Positions 57,555 through 64,000 of a DNA stretch of 64,000 nt are shown one piece after another (the stretch's first letter is position 1; each line of letters starts with the position of its first letter). Both the position numbers and the translations under genes were made by a program. The stretch is taken from NCBI GenBank assembly GCA_944470555.2, contig OX104127.1:134310786-134374785 (forward strand), read 5' to 3'. The notes below the pieces were generated by a model. That model had not been told where the DNA came from, did no database searches, and saw nothing but the letters and a program-made list of their open reading frames with translations. The DNA comes from Heterobilharzia americana (lineage: Eukaryota > Platyhelminthes > Trematoda > Strigeidida > Schistosomatidae).

Positions 57555-59029
57555 GTGGGGTGGCAGGCAGGTAGCTGAGAGGGATGACTTCCATAAATTT
57601 ACCCCGTTCATGGTGATTGGTGCTTGTCGTTTCTGTTGTTGCTGTCTTCTTTGTTGGTTGCATATCTTCATCACCTCCGTCATCTCTACGTTCACCTGAA
57701 TTCTGTCCCGTCTTCCATGACCTGCCTCTTCTGCCAACCCGCTAGTTTTCACCGGCAGATCTCCTAGTTATTGCGACAAGACATTAGACATACATAATCA
57801 TCGTTGGTGAAATCAAAATCTACTAGAGTCTTTTCATCAGTCCAGTCAGCGTATCGCCATCTTCTCACAGCTTCTCACTTCTTGTTGCATGATCCATTCC
57901 AGTTCAGTCAACCACAATCAGGAAGATGATCGGTGATAGTAGGCGGAAACCTTGTCTTACCTGCAAACCTGTCTCCACTTCAAAGGAATCACTTAGCTTC
58001 CCATTGTGAATCGCTTCGTATGTAGCATCATATAGCTGTTGAATGGGGTGGATAGAGGTTTGTGGTACTCCGTAGTGTTGAAGCAGCAGCTGCCAAATCA
58101 CTTCTCCGTAGACCTTGTCGACAGCCTTTTCGAAATCGATGAAGTTGAGATAAAGATCCAGTTGACTGGCGTTCTATGCTCTGTTCTATGATGATGAGTA
58201 GCGTAGCGTTGCACTTTGATCCACACATGACTTGTTCATCCTGAAGCCAGCCAGCGAGCCACCCAGTCAACCATCCAGTTCCGGTCGCATTTCTGAATCC
58301 AGAGCATCCTTCAGCCTCTCCAGGATGATGCGGCTTCACAGTTTGCTTGGGATTGACAGTGGCAGCAGCATGATTCCACACCAGTTCTTGCAAACACTCA
58401 GGCCTCCCTTCTTCAGCAGTCTGATAAGGTAGCCCCTCCTACACTCACCAGCTACCCTTCCTTTCTTCCTTCCCAATCTACTACATCAGTGTTGTGAGCA
58501 TGTCCACTAATGTCTCTACATCTGTTTTCAGTGATTCTGGAGGAATTCCATCTGGTCCAGCTGCTTTCCCGGATTTCAGCAACTTCACGGCGTTCAGGAC
58601 TTCACTTCCGCTTTTGTTGGAGGGCTCGTGCTCACTGATAGTTCTGTGTCTGGGTTGCTGGCTGTATTTCTGGACGAGTTGCAAGTGGTGGTGGTGGTGG
58701 TTGTGGTGATCGATTGAGGAGCTTTATAAAGTGGTCAGACCATCGTTTCCATTGCCTCTCCTCTCTGGCGATAACCAAGTTTCTTTCACTATCTCTCATT
58801 GGTTTCATCTGCGTTGATCTCTTCCCTCCTAGATAGCAGTAACCTGGTTATTTGACACAGTGTTGTCAGGTCTCTGTCTCTTCTACCAGTAGCCTGTTCT
58901 GCTTCACTTGCCAATGTGTTGTGGAAGTGTCTTTGTCTTTTGTCTTTCCGCGCACTCTCCTTCACTTCTATGCCCAGTGTAGTGTTTTATAGGTTGTATT
59001 CAGTTCCTCTTTACGCTGTTCATCCAAGC

Positions 59030-59066
59030 ATTGTACTGTACTGTACTGCACTGCACTGCACTGGTT
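59030..59066. repeat. TGTAC/TGCAC pentanucleotide tract in the RTE linker
   Basis: CTGTACTGTACTGCACTGCA-like units lie between the endonuclease and RT parts of RTE copy 3, followed by a CATCAC run at 59084-59102. It is a second, independent place where this element carries a pentanucleotide repeat. Confidence 0.8.
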
Positions 59067-59862
59067 CATCTTCTGCTTCACATCACCATCACCATCACCA
59101 TCTTCTTCTCCCTCCTCTATCAGCTCCCATCTGTCCATCGAGATCCATTCCATTCCATGTCTTGCTTCTTCCTTCTTTATAACACGGTTATGCAGGGCTC
59201 CCTCCACGTCGCTTCCACAGAGTTCCATTGTCCTTCCACACAGCTTCCTTCAAGGATGTTGCTCAATGTCTCCCATTTTGTCCTGATGGCTGGCTGACGT
59301 CAACGTGTCATTTGTAGTTTCGTCCTTCACTGCAGTCTCTGTTCTGGGCGTTCAACTTGAACTTGAACTGTGACCAATCACCAGCTTCTTTGAAGGCTTC
59401 CAACTTGATTTTGAAGGCAGATTCCTTGCACTAGATGGTGAGCGGTGTGAACCCACATCTGCTCCCCTTCTTCATCTTGTGTCCAGTGGGCTGCCTCCGC
59501 CTCCACCTTCTCGAGATTGAGATGAAGTCAATCTGATTTTTAGTATAGTGTGTCCATCCGATCAAATCAAATCCATATCTCTTTGGGAATATCCTTGTGT
59601 TTGTAGACACTGCCTCCAACCACCAAATTTTGAAATGCACAGAAGTCTACAAACAGTTCTCCGTTCTCCCTCATCACTTCACTGAGTGCTTCTCGACCCA
59701 TGATGAGTTCTCTTCGTGTGTTGTCTGCTTGCAGTTTGGCATTCGTGTTACCCATTAGGATTTTGATGTCGCCATCTGGGGTGTGGTCTTGCCTTGGTCT
59801 TGTCTTGCAGTTGTCTAAAGAATTCTTCCTTCTTTTTTTGATCTGCATTAAATTGTTTCAAT

Positions 59863-60460
59863 AGTTGTTACAAAATTCATACGACAGTAGGACTTGGTAT
59901 CTGGTAAAGGTAAATAAACAGACATATTTAAACAAGTACACAGCAAATAAAATACTAAACTAAAAGATAAACGAAGTTGCACAGTATCTGATTAAGGGCA
60001 GCCTAAACACAGTGTTTGTACATGTTTCTTTTAAATACAGTTTTCAGTTCTGAAGGTAAAGTTTCTGCTTACATAGGTGCCTAATCTTTACCCCTTTTGA
60101 CCGTTTTGGTTAAGCATTGTGGAGAATTTTAAACGAAGTTTGTAGAGGAGTCAGATATCTAGAGACTATGAGGTGTTCAGCGACGGGTCTGGAGCTTGTT
60201 TTGTGCTTATCTATTCAACGATCAGGTTGGGTAATGACTTTCGGCATGTTTTTCAAGTAAGTATATAGTACAGTGGATACACTGAGCTCTACAGTAGCAA
60301 ATAAACTTGCAAATGTACACTAATGAGGCCCAGTACGTCAACTTGTCTTTTATGCACTAGCAAATCAGCTGTTGATATGAGAAAATAATACGGAGGTTTG
60401 TTGTAGCATAGAATGTTCTGCTTAGTGACTTTGACAAGCGTTGGTGAAATATGTCTGCGT
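59863..60460. other. No gene recognised
   Basis: AT-rich sequence between the 5' edge of RTE copy 3 and a PLE fragment. Confidence 0.5.
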
Positions 60461-60464
60461 TAAT

Positions 60465-60945
60465 ATTACCTTAGAATCTGATGTTCATTAAAACGTTTCC
60501 TTCGAAGCTGATTGAATCTATTCCAGTAACTTCTTTTCTCTCATATCCATCTGTATAAATCTGAGTTGGTGGGTATCCACTCTCCAGCACTGTTTCCTGG
60601 AGAGTTTCTAATTCTTGAGTAAATTTTTCATTACTTCATATCTTTCCTATTCTTGATGAGAGTGAGCGCACACGATTCCTTATCCTAGCTAAAGGCAGTC
60701 AACTTTGAAGTTGGTCAGTTGTCCGTTTCAAGTGGGTGACCTATAGATGGATCTTTGAATGGAGTTGTTGGGCCTCCTTTGAAATTTAACGTCAAGAAAA
60801 TAAAACGTTAAGTTGGATTCAGTGTCCAGTGTAAATTTGACCGAAGGATAGCTGTAGCTGAAATTTTGAAGGAGGCGTGTCAAACCCACCCTGTTATTAC
60901 AAACAATGAAGGTATCGTCCAAGTATCATTTATATTCATGAAGTT
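60465..60945 (-). pseudogene. Penelope-like element remnant, RT palm and linker
   Basis: Minus strand: motif C YLDDTFIVCNN (YLDD intact, 60914-60925), FSYSYPSVKFTLDTES, FYFLDVKFQRRPNNSIQRSI and YRSPT. After frameshifts the linker reads TQELETLQETVLESGYPPTQ and EVTGIDSISFEGNVLMNI. The nuclease and N-terminal half are missing. Its linker differs from the other PLE remnants, so it is probably another subfamily. Confidence 0.8.
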
Positions 60946-60949
60946 ACAA

Positions 60950-62720
60950 TGTCTAGGATGTATATGAAAAGAATACTTCTACTTGGACTGTGTTTACGAG
61001 GTGTTGATAGGATTTTCCTTAAAACAATAAACATTAATCAGCTGAAGGAAAATGTCACTGCTTAATTATTTCAGAATATCATAATTCGTAGAAGAGTTGT
61101 TCAAATGACATACAAATGTAATTAAATCATCTAGTAACATGTGATTGATACTCATTACTTCTCCTTTATTTCAAAAAAAGAATACACGCTAAAAAAACGC
61201 TTTTTCATTTTTATTAAAGTAGAAGCAAATAATGATTGTGTTTACATGTTCATTTTTATGGAGCTAAATAGGGAAAGAACAAGCTTTGGAGCGAAACATT
61301 GTGGTATCAACTTGATTTCACCGCTTACTTGTCAGTTGCTTACAACTTAAAGCATTTAAATATTGTGTCACAAAAGCATCTGAGCAGATTTTCCTGCGGT
61401 TAAATGAAGTTAGATAACAGAGAATAATACAGTTTCACAAAGAATAAAAATATCCAGAAGAAATGCTAGAGAGATTCAGTTATGTATGATTCAACAGAGA
61501 GTTCCAGAATATTATATAAATACTGTTACTAGAAGACAGACTAAGGAGATCAAGAAGTCGGTTGGTTAGTGCCAACTAAACAGAAAAATTATATAATAAT
61601 ATAGTGTGTTGTATTCAGCTGGGAGAAGAATCATTCAAATATTTGTTTATTGATTCCTGTAAGTTTGTCTGTCTAAATATTGGATAGGTGAGAAATTCAA
61701 AGCCATCAATGGGCAAGCCGATAACTATGAGATAGTCAAAATATGCCCCATTCAATAAATACACAAATTAAAAAATCAGAAAATTTGTCTATTCATTCAG
61801 AAAAACTAATTATCTAATTATTTGCTCTCCAACTGTTCCTCCAACTGGCTTAAATGGATCACTTTTTTGTGTTTTCCGTAGGTGTTAACCAACAAACCCT
61901 AGTGTTCATTTATTTATTGTTTGCAAATGTACAACACACAGACAAACATATTCGCAATTCCCATAAGTGCTCGTATACAAACCCTAAGCAGTAAAATTTT
62001 TCATCCTTTTCTCATGTGCTTACTACTTTGATTCCTTTCAGTAGTACAGTACAGAGAAACAAGTGATTAGCATAACTTTTGAATTGGTGTGAAATATGCT
62101 ATGGATAAATAGCATGATAATTTCCTGTTTTTCATTGGAATCGAAAGTTAGCAGAGGAAAAGAACCATTGTAATAAGAAAAGTGAATGTATTTAACCATT
62201 ATAAGTGGTTCCACTCAAAATGTCTTGCAGTTACTCCATAATCGATCAAATGAGATTCATGCATTTCCGTATGAGTTTAGTAATGAGGTAATCAAAATAT
62301 TGTGGGATCCCAATTCTATGCCAACTATCTCATGAAGTATGTGGTGAAACGTTAGCTAAAATCGCAAAAATAACAAATCAATCTGGATTTTTTAAGGATA
62401 GTGGTTATTTACTTGACTAAACTAGCAAAAGTTTATCAACATTACAAGAGACTAGTCGGTTACTTAAATTCCCTAAAGTGATTGTTTTGCCTTACATCAA
62501 GAATGTCTTAGACGCAGTTAGACAAATACTTCTCAAGTTTTCATTGGTTTTCTAACTTATGTCAATAGGTCCATGATGAATACCGCTCTGGAACCTAGTA
62601 CGGGTTGACAATAATATTGACTAAGCATTCATTTAACCAGGACATAATTTTTCTCTTGACTAAGATAATATAAATAAGGTCACCTGACCAGTGTGAGGAA
62701 AACCTAATAAATAGACACCA
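60950..62720. other. No gene recognised
   Basis: Strongly AT-rich; no repeat family seen apart from a weak family-B-tail-like CCATGATGAATACCGCTCTG near 62572. Confidence 0.5.
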
Positions 62721-62840
62721 ACGAAATTGATCTTATCTACAGTTCATCCTCATCAAATTTCATTACGTTGTTATAAATTTATTACTTTCACTTTGAGATA
62801 TGTTGAAGTAATTCCCTTGAAAGTATATTACTTTCCACAG

Positions 62841-62936
62841 GTTTTGTATGAAACAGTTCACGGTGATGATATTCTGTTGTCAAATGAGGGCAGTCACTTG
62901 ACTATAAAACTTTCATTTCAGCAACGACAGTTTTGA
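62841..62936 (+). CDS. Weak candidate terminal exon
   Basis: A splice-acceptor-like CTTTCCACAG ends at 62840. The frame that follows reads VLYETVHGDDILLSNEGSHL and ends in SFQQRQF before TGA at 62934-62936. AATAAA lies at 62951-62956, 14 bases after the stop. The order acceptor, short coding piece, stop, polyadenylation signal is what a last exon would show, but I recognise no family and see no upstream exon. Confidence 0.2.
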   Translation, partial: VLYETVHGDDILLSNEGSHLTIKLSFQQRQF

Positions 62937-62959
62937 CAGTCTCTTCGACAAATAAAGCC

Positions 62960-64000
62960 TCGAATTTAACATTTAAGATGCGCTGGAAGACTACAGGAAA
63001 CTCTAGTTGATAGACAAACACCTAGTAGAAGCATAACTCAGGTACAAAATATCTTGGGTAGCCAATATGAAATAAAATATATAAGTTACATGAATCTGTA
63101 GCTACATAAAGAGACTGGCAAGGAGTTACGTCATCATCACTGGTTTCTGTTCTGTTAGTTAATCGCATGTTGTCCCTTATATTTTTGACCAACTACTTGT
63201 CATTTATTGTTCCTGCACACAGTTGTCCAAGTTTAGTCATTCATTCTTTGGCCAACTAAGATGAAGTAGATTTGAAAAAGTGATCAAGTCTACCTGTTGA
63301 GATGAGACGAGATGGTCAACCGATGAAGCTGTAGATTGAATCAGTACCGAATTATCTGACAAAAGGTTGGTTTAATCACGCTGCTTGATTAATCCCCACA
63401 CATTAAGTAATAAGTTAATAAATCTGGTTGAGTAATCAAAATATTTTCTAAAACAGACATGTTTTGTAAGTGAGTAAACCTGTGGAGACTGTACTGAATT
63501 AATGCAGTGTTTTGTTCTATCATTTCGTCTGTCTTGCACCAGCAATACAATTTATGCTTTAGATTAAGAGATGTAACATGTTTTGCTCCTCGAGTGTTCC
63601 GCTTCTGTCTCGCTTCTGCGTACAAACTGTGCTGATAGATTAATTTTTGAAAAGTGACCTGAAAATAAACCTATTAGTTCCAGACACATTGACAAATCCT
63701 TCAAACATCATCGTTTTCACATCGCTCAACCCTTCACATCATGTTGCCAAGACTAAATTTTTGTGATATTGGACTGAAAAAACACCATTTCCAAATCACT
63801 CGATAATTTTTAGTTTTTTTTTGCCGTATTCATTGACACTGTAACTAAACAATCATCATTTTTATTAGAATTTTGCTTTACTTTATCTTGTTATGTTGAC
63901 GGCATTTCTTTCTCATTGGTGTTAGTTACTTTTGGGTCGACAACGCACTATCCTTGTCAAGCTTATTTCCAGTAATATAAACTTGATTAATTTCATAAGT
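62960..64000. other. No gene recognised (right edge)
   Basis: AT-rich sequence; the 78-codon frame at 63389-63625 (minus) has no motif. Confidence 0.5.

Larger units (their letters stand above)
56348..59862 (-). pseudogene. RTE/SR2-like retrotransposon copy 3, nearly full length, with nested LTR
   Basis: Minus strand, 5' to 3'. AP-endonuclease (59848-59431): KKKEEFFRQLQDKTKA, DIKILMGNTNAKLQADNTRR (the usual GD before xNA is GN), NLVVGGSVYKHKDIPK, then KNQIDFISISR. A linker with several stops follows. RT fingers: LNAVKLLKSGKAAGPDGIPP (58481-58684). RT continues with IILERLKDALDSEM and SCVDQSATL in broken frames, LNFIDFEKAVDKV (motif A), then HNGKLSDSFEVETGLQV and LLSPIIFLIVVD with a stop. FTNDD stands for FADD. 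The microsatellite, [18 protein letters not shown], the C-terminal domain (57203-56905), a 249-bp LTR, the 3' UTR and an (AAT)n tail follow. It is 5'-truncated inside the endonuclease. Confidence 0.88.

Overview
The window looks like a gene-poor, repeat-dense stretch of a blood-fluke (Schistosomatidae) genome. It is AT-rich. It carries many copies of a tRNA-like short element whose 3' part holds the schistosome Sm-alpha type hammerhead ribozyme, plus schistosome-style RTE/SR2-like non-LTR retrotransposons and Penelope-like elements (PLEs). I found no intact host protein-coding gene. The longest open frames are all pieces of retroelements or read through microsatellites. The species cannot be fixed from sequence alone.

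Family names used below. Family A is Sm-alpha-like: a tRNA-like head, then a hammerhead with consensus stem I ATCCAG/CTGGAT. Family B is a second tRNA-headed short element of about 395 bp with a different hammerhead (stem I GCACTG/CAGTGC, usual core CTGAGGA). It has two tail types, one ending in AAATCAATAAATAAAT and one in GTGATGAATACTACC. Family C is a dispersed repeat with a B-box-like motif, seen in permuted order and possibly carrying a third hammerhead-like fold. Family D is a short element with a tRNA-like head.

Layout. 1-3.7 kb: no gene recognised. 3.7-17 kb: PLE remnants (3.73-5.22 kb minus, 9.75-10.47 kb minus, 12.18-14.27 kb minus, 14.53-17.05 kb plus) with family C copies between and inside them. 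17.6-27 kb: a field of family A and B copies, often in head-to-head pairs, with a solo-LTR-like repeat at 21.1 kb, a PLE endonuclease scrap at 23.8 kb and an RTE 3' end at 25.6 kb. 28.7-29.5 kb: RTE copy 1. 31.0-31.8 kb: another PLE 3' half. 32-36 kb: short elements and a foldback element at 35.4 kb. 36.9-38.4 kb: a near-identical inverted partner of the 12-13.5 kb PLE. 41-48.7 kb: dense A/B/C/D copies, a PLE 3' half at 43.8 kb and about 0.6 kb of AACT microsatellite. 49.0-50.6 kb and 56.3-59.9 kb: RTE copies 2 and 3 in opposite orientation, both carrying the same nested 249-bp solo LTR. 51.8-55.7 kb: family A/B/C copies, a second foldback element, a GC-rich patch and a second solo LTR. 60.5-60.9 kb: a PLE palm fragment. 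The rest to 64 kb is AT-rich sequence with one weak terminal-exon candidate.

The elements form three dependent layers. PLEs (RT plus GIY-YIG nuclease) and RTEs (AP-endonuclease plus RT) are the former autonomous elements, and all copies here are broken. The tRNA-headed short elements are non-autonomous and have internal Pol III-like boxes. Hammerhead folds in families A and B, and perhaps C, would cut tandem transcripts into unit lengths. Most copies here have a damaged catalytic core, but three keep every core nucleotide I can check.
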